Below, one piece after another: positions 51,413-59,286 of a stretch of 64,000 bases of DNA. The notes under the pieces are model-generated. The model worked only from the letters and a program-made list of their open reading frames with translations, had not been told where the DNA came from and searched no databases. Positions within the stretch are counted from its first letter, which is position 1. Each line of letters starts with the position of its first letter. The translations under genes were made by a program, and so were the position numbers. The DNA lies in the NCBI GenBank assembly GCA_023898765.1, contig CP060238.1, positions 1,364,001 to 1,428,000 of the forward strand. The letters run 5' to 3'. The DNA comes from Rhodospirillales bacterium. GTDB taxonomy: Bacteria; Pseudomonadota; Alphaproteobacteria; Micavibrionales; Micavibrionaceae.

Positions 51413-52207
51413 TCAGGCTGCGGCTTTCAAAATCCTGCGTAAATCAGGATAGAGGCCCTGATTCCCCGCGACAAGGCTTTTGGAATAAAGAACGTTTTCT
51501 TCGTTTTCTATGCTGGAAACGAGGCCGCCCGCTTCCTTGACGATCAGTTGCCCGGCGGCTACATCCCACGGCTTTAAGTGGCGCTCCCAGAACCCGTCCA
51601 GCCGGCCGGCGGCGACATACGCCAGATCCAGCGCGGCGGCTCCCTGACGGCGCAAGAAGGGGACCTGCGCCGTTATGGCATCAAGCTCTTTGATAAAAAG
51701 GCCGTTATCCTTTTTTGTATGAAGGATGTTTCCTGTCGCAACCATAGCGCTGTCAAAATCGCTGCGGCCGGAAACGCGCAGCCTTTTATTGTTCATAAAG
51801 GCGCCCAGCCCTTTTTCCGCGCGGAACATTTCGTCTTTGGCGGGGTCGTAAACCAGTCCGGCCAAAACCTTTCCTTTGGTTTCCAGCGCGATGGAAATGC
51901 ACCAGTGGGGCAGCCCGTGCATAAAGTTGTGCGTGCCGTCGAGCGGATCGATAATCCAGATATTTTCCGGATCTTTGCCTTTTACCTCGCCGCTTTCTTC
52001 CATCAGGAAGGAGAAATCCGGGCGGGCGGCGCTCAGTTCTTCAAAGAGTATTTTTTCGGAGCGTTTGTCCGCCGCCGTCACAAAATCGCCCGGACCTTTG
52101 CGGGAGATCTGAAGCTGCTCCACCTCGCCAAAGTCGCGGATCAGGGCCCGCGAGGCTTTCTCTGCGGCCTTGATCATGATGGACATCAAAGGGGAGATAG
52201 CGGCCAT
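51413..52207 (-). CDS. suhB: Inositol monophosphatase family protein
   Basis: 264 residues. Metal-binding motifs LMEESGEV (about residue 68), WIIDPLDGTHNFMHGLPHW (about 85-103), and KPWDVAAGQLIVKEAGG (about 213-229). The family dephosphorylates inositol-1-phosphate or related sugars; SuhB in E. coli also acts in rRNA transcription. It follows efp by six bases, a pair often seen in alphaproteobacteria. Confidence 0.93.
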   Translation of the reverse strand: MAAISPLMSIMIKAAEKASRALIRDFGEVEQLQISRKGPGDFVTAADKRSEKILFEELSAARPDFSFLMEESGEVKGKDPENIWIIDPLDGTHNFMHGLPHWCISIALETKGKVLAGLVYDPAKDEMFRAEKGLGAFMNNKRLRVSGRSDFDSAMVATGNILHTKKDNGLFIKELDAITAQVPFLRRQGAAALDLAYVAAGRLDGFWERHLKPWDVAAGQLIVKEAGGLVSSIENEENVLYSKSLVAGNQGLYPDLRRILKAAA

Positions 52208-52213
52208 ATGTCT

Positions 52214-52780
52214 CTAGTCCTTTGCCCGTTCGACGTAGGAACTGTCTTCCGTTCGGACGACGATCCGCGTTCCCACTTCGATATGGGGCGGGACCATAAC
52301 CTTGGCACCGTTTTCCAGAATAGCCGGCTTGTAGGACGTTGTGGCGGTTTGTCCTTTCACGACCGGCTCGGCTTCGCTCACTTCCATTATGACCGTGTCG
52401 GGCAGGGTAACGCCCAGAGGTTCGCCTTCGAATGTTTCGATGCTAACGACCATTCCATCCTGCAGGAAGACGGCCGGTTCCCCGATCGTGTCTTTCGGGA
52501 CTTCAACCTGTTCGTAGGTTTCCGCGTTCATAAATGTGTAAGTGTCGCCATCGTTAAAGAGATACTGGTAATCGTTCTGATCGAGGCGCACGCGTTCCAC
52601 GCTTTCCTGCGTGCGGAAGCGGACGTTATCCTTGTTGCCTGTGCGGATGTCGCGCATTTCGACCTGAATAACGGAGGCGCCCTTTCCGGGCTGCATGATT
52701 TCATATTTGGTGACGACCTGAAGCTTGTTGTTATGGTCTACAACATTGCCGGGCCGGAGGGTGATAGCGGTTACTTTCAT
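52214..52780 (-). CDS. efp: Translation elongation factor P
   Basis: 188 residues, three OB-like domains. MKVTAITLRPGNVVDHNNKL, the domain I loop IMQPGKGASV with lysine 33 at the tip (the residue beta-lysylated by EpmA), and C-terminal GTRIVVRTEDSSYVERAKD. EF-P rescues ribosomes stalled at polyproline; several proteins of this window (TolA, PopZ, the OmpA-like protein) are proline-rich. The start overlaps the stop of the DUF721 gene (ATGA). Confidence 0.97.
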   Translation of the reverse strand: MKVTAITLRPGNVVDHNNKLQVVTKYEIMQPGKGASVIQVEMRDIRTGNKDNVRFRTQESVERVRLDQNDYQYLFNDGDTYTFMNAETYEQVEVPKDTIGEPAVFLQDGMVVSIETFEGEPLGVTLPDTVIMEVSEAEPVVKGQTATTSYKPAILENGAKVMVPPHIEVGTRIVVRTEDSSYVERAKD

Positions 52781-53280
52781 TGTTTTTTGTCCTGTAAAAT
52801 TGCGGTGCCGAAGCTCTCAAGGCGCCTTTTTATATCCGGATCCTCGATTTCTTCAAGGGTTTCCGCGATATATTTTTTATCTTCCTCGTTTAAAAGGGCC
52901 GGGGAGCGCTTGGGCGTCCGGGTTGTTTTTTCCGGTGCCGCCGGTGCCGTATGGACAAAACGAATATCCGTAATCCAGTTATGGCCGAAAAGCTGGTTGA
53001 TCCGTTCCAGAATAAGGCCTTTTTGCATGCTCAAAAGAACGCTGTCGGCGCTGGAGACGGCAATATCGAGCGTGGCTTCGCCTTTTTTGTCTTTTTGTTT
53101 TTGGCCTGTCTGGGAAGGTTTTCGATAATGTATTTTCAAAGGCTGGGCGATTTTGGCCATCCGGCTTCCGATCACATCCTCCCAGTGCGTGACAATTCGT
53201 CCCAGCGCGATATATTTGCGGGCGAAGGTTTTTCCCGTCACAAAGGGAACGGTTTCCGAAAGAAGTCTTAAGGCACACAT
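52777..53280 (-). CDS. DUF721 / DciA-like protein
   Basis: 167 residues from the ATG at 53280. The N-terminal half resembles DUF721: ARKYIALGRIVTHWEDVIGSRMAKIAQPLKI, SSADSVLLSMQKGLILERINQLFGH. DciA, a member, loads the replicative helicase in bacteria lacking DnaC, so a replication role is possible. The C-terminal tail is charged. It diverges from mutY with nine bases between the start codons, so each gene's promoter must lie in the other's 5' part. Confidence 0.8.
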   Translation of the reverse strand: MCALRLLSETVPFVTGKTFARKYIALGRIVTHWEDVIGSRMAKIAQPLKIHYRKPSQTGQKQKDKKGEATLDIAVSSADSVLLSMQKGLILERINQLFGHNWITDIRFVHTAPAAPEKTTRTPKRSPALLNEEDKKYIAETLEEIEDPDIKRRLESFGTAILQDKKQ

Positions 53281-53289
53281 GGGCGCATC

Positions 53290-54369
53290 ATGACAGGTTC
53301 TACAAAAAGGAACAACAGGAACAACGGTTTTGACGTCGCGGGCTTCAGGGCGGTTCTTTTGGACTGGTATGACAGGCACCGCCGCGTGATGCCGTGGCGT
53401 GCGCCGCCCGGAAAAACGGCCTTGCCTTACCATGTCTGGCTGTCGGAAATCATGCTCCAGCAAACGACGGTTCCGGCTGTGGGACCTTATTTTCTCACGT
53501 TTTTGGAAAAATGGCCATCCGTTCATGATCTTGCGAAGGCGCCGCGGGAAGACGTTTTGGCGGCATGGGCCGGTTTGGGATATTACGCGCGGGCGCGAAA
53601 CCTCCATAAATGCGCAGAAATCGTTTCCCGGGACCACGGAGGTTCGTTTCCGGATGATGAAAAGAGCCTTCAGAAACTGCCCGGCATAGGTCCTTATACG
53701 TCGGCGGCGATAACGGCCATTGCCTTTGACAAGCCTGCAAGCGTCGTCGATGCGAATGTCGAACGGGTGATGGCGCGGATATTCTGCGTGAAAAAACCGC
53801 TGCCCGGTTCAAAAAAGGATCTGGTTTCAAAAGCGGCGCGTATTTCGGAAGGGCGCAAAGACCGCCCCGGCGATTTCGCGCAGGCCCTTATGGATCTGGG
53901 GGCTGTGATCTGCACGCCTGCCTCTCCGAAATGCGGGGCTTGCCCTGTAAGCAGATTTTGCGAGGCAAGGGAAAAAGGGATTCAGGAAAGCCTGCCCGCC
54001 AGGCAAAAGAAAGCCGAAAAACCCAGAAAATACGGTTACGTGTACTGGATTGAAAATCCGCAAGGGGCGGTTTTATTTGAACGCCGCCCGGAAAAAGGGA
54101 TGTTGGGCGGGATGATGGGGCTGCCCGGATCGGACTGGCTGCAAGACAGAAAGCTTCTAAGACATCCTGCGTTTGTCTGCGCAGAAAAAGAGACGCTTTC
54201 GGAAAAAGTGTTTCATAGCTTTACCCATTTCGATCTGGAGCTGACCCTTCAGAAAACAAGTATTTCAGCCGGGCAGGCCGGTCAATATGCGCACTGGGTT
54301 AAAAAGGAAGATATCGCGGCGCTGGGGCTTCCGACTCTTTTCCGAAAGGCTGTTAAGCTCATGAAATAG
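53290..54369 (+). CDS. mutY: A/G-specific adenine glycosylase MutY
   Basis: 359 residues. MPWRAPPGKTALPYHVWLSE, catalytic EIMLQQTTV, helix-hairpin-helix LPGIGPYTSAAITAIAF, VVDANVERVMARIF with the catalytic aspartate, and an iron-sulfur cluster motif C-X6-C-X2-C-X5-C (about residues 205-221). A C-terminal NUDIX-like domain recognises 8-oxoG. It excises adenine mispaired with 8-oxoguanine. Start ATG 53290; the first 20 residues are polar and not conserved. Confidence 0.95.
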   Translation: MTGSTKRNNRNNGFDVAGFRAVLLDWYDRHRRVMPWRAPPGKTALPYHVWLSEIMLQQTTVPAVGPYFLTFLEKWPSVHDLAKAPREDVLAAWAGLGYYARARNLHKCAEIVSRDHGGSFPDDEKSLQKLPGIGPYTSAAITAIAFDKPASVVDANVERVMARIFCVKKPLPGSKKDLVSKAARISEGRKDRPGDFAQALMDLGAVICTPASPKCGACPVSRFCEAREKGIQESLPARQKKAEKPRKYGYVYWIENPQGAVLFERRPEKGMLGGMMGLPGSDWLQDRKLLRHPAFVCAEKETLSEKVFHSFTHFDLELTLQKTSISAGQAGQYAHWVKKEDIAALGLPTLFRKAVKLMK

Positions 54370-54417
54370 CTTATAATTCAAAAAGCAAGTTTGTGCTTTC
54401 AGGGGTAAAAATCTATA

Positions 54418-55353
54418 ATGCTGAATATGACTCGTTTTCTTACATTCGGGCTGGTTTGCGCCCTGTTCCTGTTTTCTTCGCCCTTTCTTTCTCCTGCCTG
54501 CGCGGAGGAAGCAGATGCTTCCGTTCCCGATTCTCCGGAGGTCCTGCCGGATGCGGATATTGATCAGGCCGAAGAGGAAGCCGGAGAAGCCGAAAAAAGC
54601 GCCGAAGAAAAAATAAAGGATATGAGCGACGGGGATGAAGACATCACCGTGATGAGGGATCTTTTTGCCGGAGAGTATGTTGACGGCACCATTCAAAATC
54701 TTTCCAAGCTTTATTGGCGGCTGAAGGTGTTTGACGATGGCGACAACGAAGCTGTCGATAACTTTATGCTCATCAACGAGTGTCAGATATATCAGGACTA
54801 TGTCAATAATGACTTCGAGTGGGTGGAAATCCGTGAAGCCGCGAAACAGATGCTTAGACAAGACAGTCAGGGGTTTTCCAAAAAATTTCAGTTCATGCTG
54901 CCTGTCTATTTGGGCGAGTATGATATGGAGCGCAAGGGCTTTCCCCTCATTAACGACACGGCGTTTGTCAATAGCCGCCGGATGGAAATTACCGGAAATT
55001 CCCTGCGGGACGATGTTTGCGGCCGGCAGGGGGAAGTCGAAGACTATCCGCGCAATATCATGCTTATTTTCAAGGAGCCTCTGACTTACGGCTTTGTACA
55101 GGTCGATGAACATGTTGCGCAGGCGTATCTTTTGAGGAAACAGGAAGAGGTCGAAAAATTCGCGCTTGAGCTCCGGCAAAGGCGTTATGAGAGAATAGCT
55201 TACGTGCGCCTGCGGGTGGATTTTTACCAGTATCAGGGAAACGTAAAAGGGCATAGTCTGGCCACGCTCGCCATTCTTCACGGGGATCTGCAGGGGGTAG
55301 ACCTGTTTGAAGACAGTCACGGAAAACGGCTGATGTCCAGCGTCAGTTTTTAA
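54418..55353 (+). CDS. Secreted protein of unknown function
   Basis: 311 residues. Signal peptide (FLTFGLVCALFLFSSPFLSPACA), an acidic low-complexity segment (about 35-75), then a folded domain with YWRLKVFDDGDNEAVDNFML, NECQIYQDYVNNDFEWVEIR, KKFQFMLPVYLGEYDMERKG and YVRLRVDFYQYQGN. It might belong to the DUF4852 group, but I cannot confirm this. It starts 48 bases after mutY and ends close to the convergent folB. Periplasmic location is inferred. Confidence 0.8.
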   Translation: MLNMTRFLTFGLVCALFLFSSPFLSPACAEEADASVPDSPEVLPDADIDQAEEEAGEAEKSAEEKIKDMSDGDEDITVMRDLFAGEYVDGTIQNLSKLYWRLKVFDDGDNEAVDNFMLINECQIYQDYVNNDFEWVEIREAAKQMLRQDSQGFSKKFQFMLPVYLGEYDMERKGFPLINDTAFVNSRRMEITGNSLRDDVCGRQGEVEDYPRNIMLIFKEPLTYGFVQVDEHVAQAYLLRKQEEVEKFALELRQRRYERIAYVRLRVDFYQYQGNVKGHSLATLAILHGDLQGVDLFEDSHGKRLMSSVSF

Positions 55354-55372
55354 CGCCCGGTTTTTTTACATT

Positions 55373-55822
55373 TTATCCTTGCCTGCGGATAATCCGGCAC
55401 CCGACGCCGCGTGCGTTTTTGAAGATATCCGTCTTTTCCACGCACACGGAAATTTCGCGGGCGCGTTTGTCTTCAAGACATGAAGCCGCGATTTTTTCGG
55501 CAAAGCTTTCCAGAAGGTTGATATGTCCGCCTGCTGCGATATTTTCGATATTTTCGACGATATCCGCGTAGGAAACGACGTTCCGGATTTCGTCTTTTGA
55601 CCCGCCGGGGACGGGTTCTACAGCCAGTTCGATATTGACGAGAACACGCTGTTTTTTGTCTTTTTCATGCGGCAGGACGCCTACGAACATGTCCAGTTCC
55701 AGGTCACGGATAAAAAGGAAGTCGGCGCTTTTTTTCTCTTCCGGAAAAAAGGCCTTCTTCTCCGGTTGTTCGTTTGCCGGGGAAAGCTGGCTGGCCGTAA
55801 TGGTTTTAAAAAGCGTGTTCAT
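55373..55822 (-). CDS. folB: Dihydroneopterin aldolase
   Basis: 149 residues. An N-terminal extension of about 33 residues precedes the FolB core: FLFIRDLELDMFVGVLPHEK, VVSYADIVENIENIAAGG, INLLESFAEKIAASCLE, ISVCVEKTDIFKNARGVG. It converts dihydroneopterin to 6-hydroxymethyl-dihydropterin in folate synthesis. No other folate gene is adjacent. The extension is unusual; internal starts in it are possible but lack good ribosome-binding sites. Confidence 0.9.
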   Translation of the reverse strand: MNTLFKTITASQLSPANEQPEKKAFFPEEKKSADFLFIRDLELDMFVGVLPHEKDKKQRVLVNIELAVEPVPGGSKDEIRNVVSYADIVENIENIAAGGHINLLESFAEKIAASCLEDKRAREISVCVEKTDIFKNARGVGCRIIRRQG

Positions 55823-55863
55823 GGGGCCATTCCTCTAGCATGGGGCGGTGAAAACTTCAACGG

Positions 55864-57021
55864 TTACTGAAGGGTCGTCGCAGCGCCCTGCCTTGCAGCC
55901 TGCCCTTCGATCTGGCTACGCAGGCGCTGGCGCAACGTGTCGATCGGAACGCTCCGGCCCGCTTCTTCAACGTGCCAGAAAGTCCAGCCGTTACAGGAGG
56001 GGGCGTTCTGGACGGCCGCGCCGACCTTGTGAATGGAACCGCGATGGTTGCCGGCAGGACCTTTGCCTGTCACGATAACGCTGCCGTCCGCATGAACCTT
56101 CGCGATTAAATTGCCTTTGGCATTGGTGAGCCTGGCGCCCGGCTCCAGATAGCCGTGCTCCAGAAGCCAGCCGAAAGGAATGCGCATTTGCTCGCGTTTA
56201 TTTTCAAGTTTAACATCTTCTTCCGCGCAGGGCTCCACGGCGTCAATCCGCTTTCGGGCGCCTTTGATATAGGCGTCTTCGCGTTCGATCCCTATCCAGT
56301 TCCGTCCCAGCTTTTTGGCCACAGCCCCCGTGGTTCCCGTGCCGAAGAAGGGGTCCAGTATGACATCGCCGGGCCTGGTGGAAGAGAGGATAACCCGCTG
56401 CAACAGGCTCTCCGGCTTTTGGGTGGGGTGCAGTTTTTCGTTGTGTTCGTTTTTCAGGCGTTCATGCCCTGTGCAAAGGGGAATGAACCAGTCCGAGCGC
56501 ATCTGAAGGTCTTCATTCAGCGCTTTCATGGAATCGTAGTTAAAGCAGTATTTGCTGTTTTGGGACCTTGCGGCCCAGATAAGGGTTTCATGGGCATTCG
56601 TGAATCGCTTGCCCCGGAAATTCGGCATGGGGTTGGATTTGCGCCAGATGATATCGTTTAGAATCCAGTATCCCAGATCCTGCAAAATTGTGCCAAGACG
56701 GAAAATGTTATGATAAGAGCCGATGACCCAGATGCTGCCGTCATCGTGAAGCGCCTCCCGCGCCGCGCCGAGCCATTCTCTGGTAAAGTCGTCATAAGCC
56801 TGCAGGGAGGCGAACTGGTCCCAGTGATCGTCCACGGCATCGACTTTGGAATTGTTCGGGCGGTGCAGGTCCCCCTGAAGCTGCAGGTTATAGGGGGGAT
56901 CGGCGAAAACGGTGTCGATAGATCCCCGGGGGAGAGATTTCAAAATGTCGATACAATCCCCTTGAAGGATGGAATTTTTCTTTAATTTTTCTGGGGATTT
57001 TTTATTTTTTTGACTCGACAT
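55864..57021 (-). CDS. ccrM: CcrM-type DNA adenine-N6 methyltransferase (GANTC)
   Basis: 385 residues from the ATG at 57021, eight bases after GAGGAG; an ATG at 57057 is weaker. Beta-class order: DTVFADPPYNLQLQGDLHRP (DPPY at 41-44), IIWRKSNPMPNFRGKRFTNAHE, HPTQKPESLLQRV, DPFFGTGTTGAVAKKLGR, then the roughly 85-residue C-terminal domain typical of CcrM (GWLLEHGYLEPGARLTNAKG, SIHKVGAAVQNAPSCNGWTFWHV). CcrM methylates GANTC late in replication and controls the cell cycle. No restriction enzyme gene is adjacent. Confidence 0.95.
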   Translation of the reverse strand: MSSQKNKKSPEKLKKNSILQGDCIDILKSLPRGSIDTVFADPPYNLQLQGDLHRPNNSKVDAVDDHWDQFASLQAYDDFTREWLGAAREALHDDGSIWVIGSYHNIFRLGTILQDLGYWILNDIIWRKSNPMPNFRGKRFTNAHETLIWAARSQNSKYCFNYDSMKALNEDLQMRSDWFIPLCTGHERLKNEHNEKLHPTQKPESLLQRVILSSTRPGDVILDPFFGTGTTGAVAKKLGRNWIGIEREDAYIKGARKRIDAVEPCAEEDVKLENKREQMRIPFGWLLEHGYLEPGARLTNAKGNLIAKVHADGSVIVTGKGPAGNHRGSIHKVGAAVQNAPSCNGWTFWHVEEAGRSVPIDTLRQRLRSQIEGQAARQGAATTLQ

Positions 57022-57147
57022 TTCTGAAAGCTCCTCGTCTAAAGAAGGCCGAATCATGAGTCATTTGGGACTCGCCGTCAAGGAATAAAAAGAAGATTTT
57101 TTCTTTAGAGTCAGAACGTTACAGGAACATTTTAAGAAACTGGAGTC
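57012..57147 (-). promoter_or_regulatory. Cluster of six GANTC methylation sites at the ccrM start
   Basis: GANTC occurs at 57012, 57051, 57058, 57069, 57108 and 57143 (first base), six times in 136 bp against about one per 256 expected by chance. The sites cover the leader and promoter area of ccrM. In Caulobacter, methylation of GANTC in this region controls ccrM expression, so self-regulation is inferred. Confidence 0.7.
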
Positions 57148-57158
57148 GCTTCAAAGAC

Positions 57159-57821
57159 TTACGCGGCAAGGCGTTGCCCGGCACAGGGCGCGAAGCTTTT
57201 GCGGTGATGAATCGTAATGCCGTTTTGTGCAATGGCGTCCAGATGCTCTGCCGTGCCGTAGCCGGCATTGCGGCACCAGCCATAGGCGGGAAAGTCATTG
57301 TGGAGCTTTTCCATGATCCGGTCCCGCGTCACTTTGGCCAGGATGGAGGCCGCGGCGATTTCAAGGACTTTTGAATCGCCTTTGACAACCGCTTCTGCGG
57401 GGCAGGGAAGTCCGGGGGGAATAAATTTTCCGTCGATGAGGATTTTCAACCCCTCACCCTCCCGGCTTAAAGCTTCACTTTTCACCGGGGCCTTCCCTCT
57501 CCCTATGGGTGAGGGAGGATGAGGTTGCGTCATGGCCTCAAACGCCCTTTTCATGGCCAGCAGGGTCGCGTGATGGATGTTCAGGGCGTCAATTTCTTCG
57601 GCGGACGCCTCTGCGATGCCGAAAAGGCAGTTCGCGGCAATATCGTCGAACAGGCTTTCGCGCTTTTTACGGGTGAGCTTTTTGCTGTCCGTGACATGGG
57701 CCCAGACCGGATGATCCAGCGTTTCAGGCGGGATAAAGGCGCAAGCCGACAGGAGCGGCCCGGCGAGCGGCCCGCGTCCGACTTCATCTATACCGCATAT
57801 AAAAACTTGACAATTTGTCAT
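57159..57821 (-). CDS. rnhB: Ribonuclease HII with an in-frame repeat insertion
   Basis: 220 residues from the ATG at 57821. CGIDEVGRGPLAGPLLSACA with the catalytic Asp-Glu pair, VTDSKKLTRKKRESLFDDI, LIDGKFIPPG, GDSKVLEIAAASILAKVTRDRIM and the C-terminal HRKSFAP. RNase HII removes ribonucleotides and RNA-DNA hybrids. About 25 residues (57450-57524) between the helix ALLAMKRAFEAMTQ and KILIDGK are encoded by a palindromic repeat, in frame, on a site normally taken by a short loop. It is upstream of ccrM on the same strand. Confidence 0.95.
   Translation of the reverse strand: MTNCQVFICGIDEVGRGPLAGPLLSACAFIPPETLDHPVWAHVTDSKKLTRKKRESLFDDIAANCLFGIAEASAEEIDALNIHHATLLAMKRAFEAMTQPHPPSPIGRGKAPVKSEALSREGEGLKILIDGKFIPPGLPCPAEAVVKGDSKVLEIAAASILAKVTRDRIMEKLHNDFPAYGWCRNAGYGTAEHLDAIAQNGITIHHRKSFAPCAGQRLAA
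57450..57524. repeat. Palindromic element inserted in frame within rnhB
   Basis: It starts CCCCTCACCCTCCCGG and ends GGGTGAGGGAGGATGAGG on the plus strand, imperfect inverted arms. Its length of 75 bp is a multiple of three. Read on the minus strand it has no stop and encodes PHPPSPIGRGK and onward. It belongs to a different repeat family from the valS insertion. Confidence 0.75.
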
Positions 57822-57866
57822 AATTAACATAAGAACGAAGTGAAACGAACGGTTAAAGAGTAAGAT

Positions 57867-58148
57867 ATGTTGGCGAAAACGCAATTCGAAATATCGGTGT
57901 TTCCGGTAGAAAATGTTGAAAATCTGGGGAAGGTTTCTTTTAAATCACGTGTTTCGGCGCTCAACGGGCCGCAACTAAACGCTGCAATAGAGAGGGAAAT
58001 AGCGTTTCAAATGCAAAGACAGCACCCGGAAGCCTCCGGGTTGCATAGCATATGGGTAGATATCACCGGTGATCCAAATTCGAATGAAAACCTTAAAGAC
58101 TACAGCCACACCCATTTTACGGTAAGAGGGATGGCCTATAAATTCTAA
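57867..58148 (+). CDS. Small protein of unknown function (1 of 3)
   Basis: 93 residues, soluble. Segments: LGKVSFKSRVSALNGPQLNAAIERE, PEASGLHSIWVDITGD and the C-terminal HFTVRGMAYKF. It is divergent from rnhB. The order LGxVxF, a helix, PxAxG and a closing F-T-x-x-GMAxK resembles the 94-residue protein at 59002. No named family is recognised. Confidence 0.62.
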   Translation: MLAKTQFEISVFPVENVENLGKVSFKSRVSALNGPQLNAAIEREIAFQMQRQHPEASGLHSIWVDITGDPNSNENLKDYSHTHFTVRGMAYKF

Positions 58149-58230
58149 TTTTGTTGACATAATAATTATATATTGTTATCTTCCGGCGCACTGAATTCAA
58201 GTCCGGAATTTTTGAGACGAGGGAGAACGC

Positions 58231-58542
58231 ATGATGCGTAAAGGTGAAGAAATTGATATTTTTACGGATTTTAAGGCGGCACAAGGAGGCGGCTATGAAA
58301 AATCTTGCAAGCCGTGCTTTGTTATAACCGTGGACGAACAGGCATCTGCGAAATATCCAAATTCTATGGATAAGGACTCTCTTGTGTTGCCAAAACTGAG
58401 AGAGGCAGCCGAAAAAATGTGTCTGGACGGGATTCTGATAACGCAAATCTCTACAGCTCTAACCGACGGGTGGAAGCAGGGAGCGGAACGCGTAAACGTG
58501 ACGCGCACGGTGAAGGCGAAACCCCTCACTCTTGCAAGATAA
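58231..58542 (+). CDS. Small protein of unknown function (2 of 3)
   Basis: 103 residues, soluble, starting MMRKGEEIDIFTDFKAAQGG. Later segments KPCFVITVDEQASAKYPN, LPKLREAAEKMCLDGILITQI and VNVTRTVKAKPL suggest alternating beta and alpha structure. It lies 82 bases after the previous small gene, possibly cotranscribed. No family is recognised; the likeness to its two neighbours is only in size and layout. Confidence 0.6.
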   Translation: MMRKGEEIDIFTDFKAAQGGGYEKSCKPCFVITVDEQASAKYPNSMDKDSLVLPKLREAAEKMCLDGILITQISTALTDGWKQGAERVNVTRTVKAKPLTLAR

Positions 58543-58585
58543 CCTGAACTATGGACGGCTATCATTGTATATCCGTACCCTAAAT

Positions 58586-58831
58586 GTCATCTCCGCGCAG
58601 GCGGGGATCCAGAAAAACCAGACACTTGCTGGATGAGTCCGGTTTATTTTCACCACGAAGCTTGCGAAGAAGCATGAAGTTGTTGTTTGAAAAGGAAAAA
58701 CTTCGTGAAACTTCATATCCTTTGTGCCCTTCGTGTTAAAAATTCAAAACAATCAACATGTCCGATTTTTAACGAAAGGAACCGGATTCCCCGACTTCAG
58801 GCCGCTTGGGCGGCCCTGCGCCCGGAATGAC
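58586..58831. repeat. Composite of palindromic repeats in a gene-free stretch
   Basis: Between the stops and starts at 58542 and 59002 there is no gene. The stretch begins GTCATCTCCGCGCAGGCGGG and closes with GCGCCCGGAATGAC; nested inside is an element with CACGAAG at 58652 and the CTTTGTGCCCTTCGTGTTAA motif ending at 58739. Bases 58832-59001 are unremarkable and should hold the promoter of the next gene. Confidence 0.55.
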
Positions 58832-59001
58832 GGGAATATTTGTCTCTTATCCGTAGTTGGGGTTGGATAAGAACAGCGTAATCACTGCAGGCTTATGTCC
58901 CGCATTACGGCATCCCGTCAAAGCATACGTTGACATAAAAGCCTTTCTTTATTAGGAATGCCGGGTGTTTTACGTTTAGAGAGAGATGAAGGAAAGAAGC
59001 A

Positions 59002-59286
59002 ATGACCCGGCCTGCGTTTATAATTACAGATGAAACGCCCGATTCTCGTCCGAAGGAGTTGGGTCTTGTATTCGGTAAAGCGGCCATTCCTTACCATAGT
59101 GAAAACGTAACAGAAAAATTGTCAAAAGCCATCAGGTCAGCGGCAAGGAATTCATATCCGGACGCTGAAGGCGTAATGCGGTTGCAAGTCACACCTATAC
59201 ACAGCCCGCGATCAATTCTATTTCCCACTCTCTCGGACAGGGAAGTATTTTTTACCGGTATGGCTTTTAAGAACCCCGCGCCTTAA
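59002..59286 (+). CDS. Small protein of unknown function (3 of 3)
   Basis: 94 residues, soluble. Segments: LGLVFGKAAIPYHSENVTEKL, YPDAEGVMRLQVTPIHSP and the C-terminal VFFTGMAFKNPAP. The C-terminal motif resembles FTVRGMAYKF of the protein at 57867. Its last 20 bases overlap the 3' end of pepN on the opposite strand. Function unknown. Confidence 0.6.
   Translation: MTRPAFIITDETPDSRPKELGLVFGKAAIPYHSENVTEKLSKAIRSAARNSYPDAEGVMRLQVTPIHSPRSILFPTLSDREVFFTGMAFKNPAP

Noticed and set aside
51578..53128. Plus-strand open frame of 516 codons
   Set aside because: It runs antisense through suhB, efp and the DUF721 gene, all well supported; no ribosome-binding site or recognisable domain.
57119..57136. 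CtrA-type box (TTAA-N7-TTAA) upstream of ccrM
   Set aside because: The nearest match is TTAC with a nine-base spacer, which departs from the consensus in both sequence and spacing.
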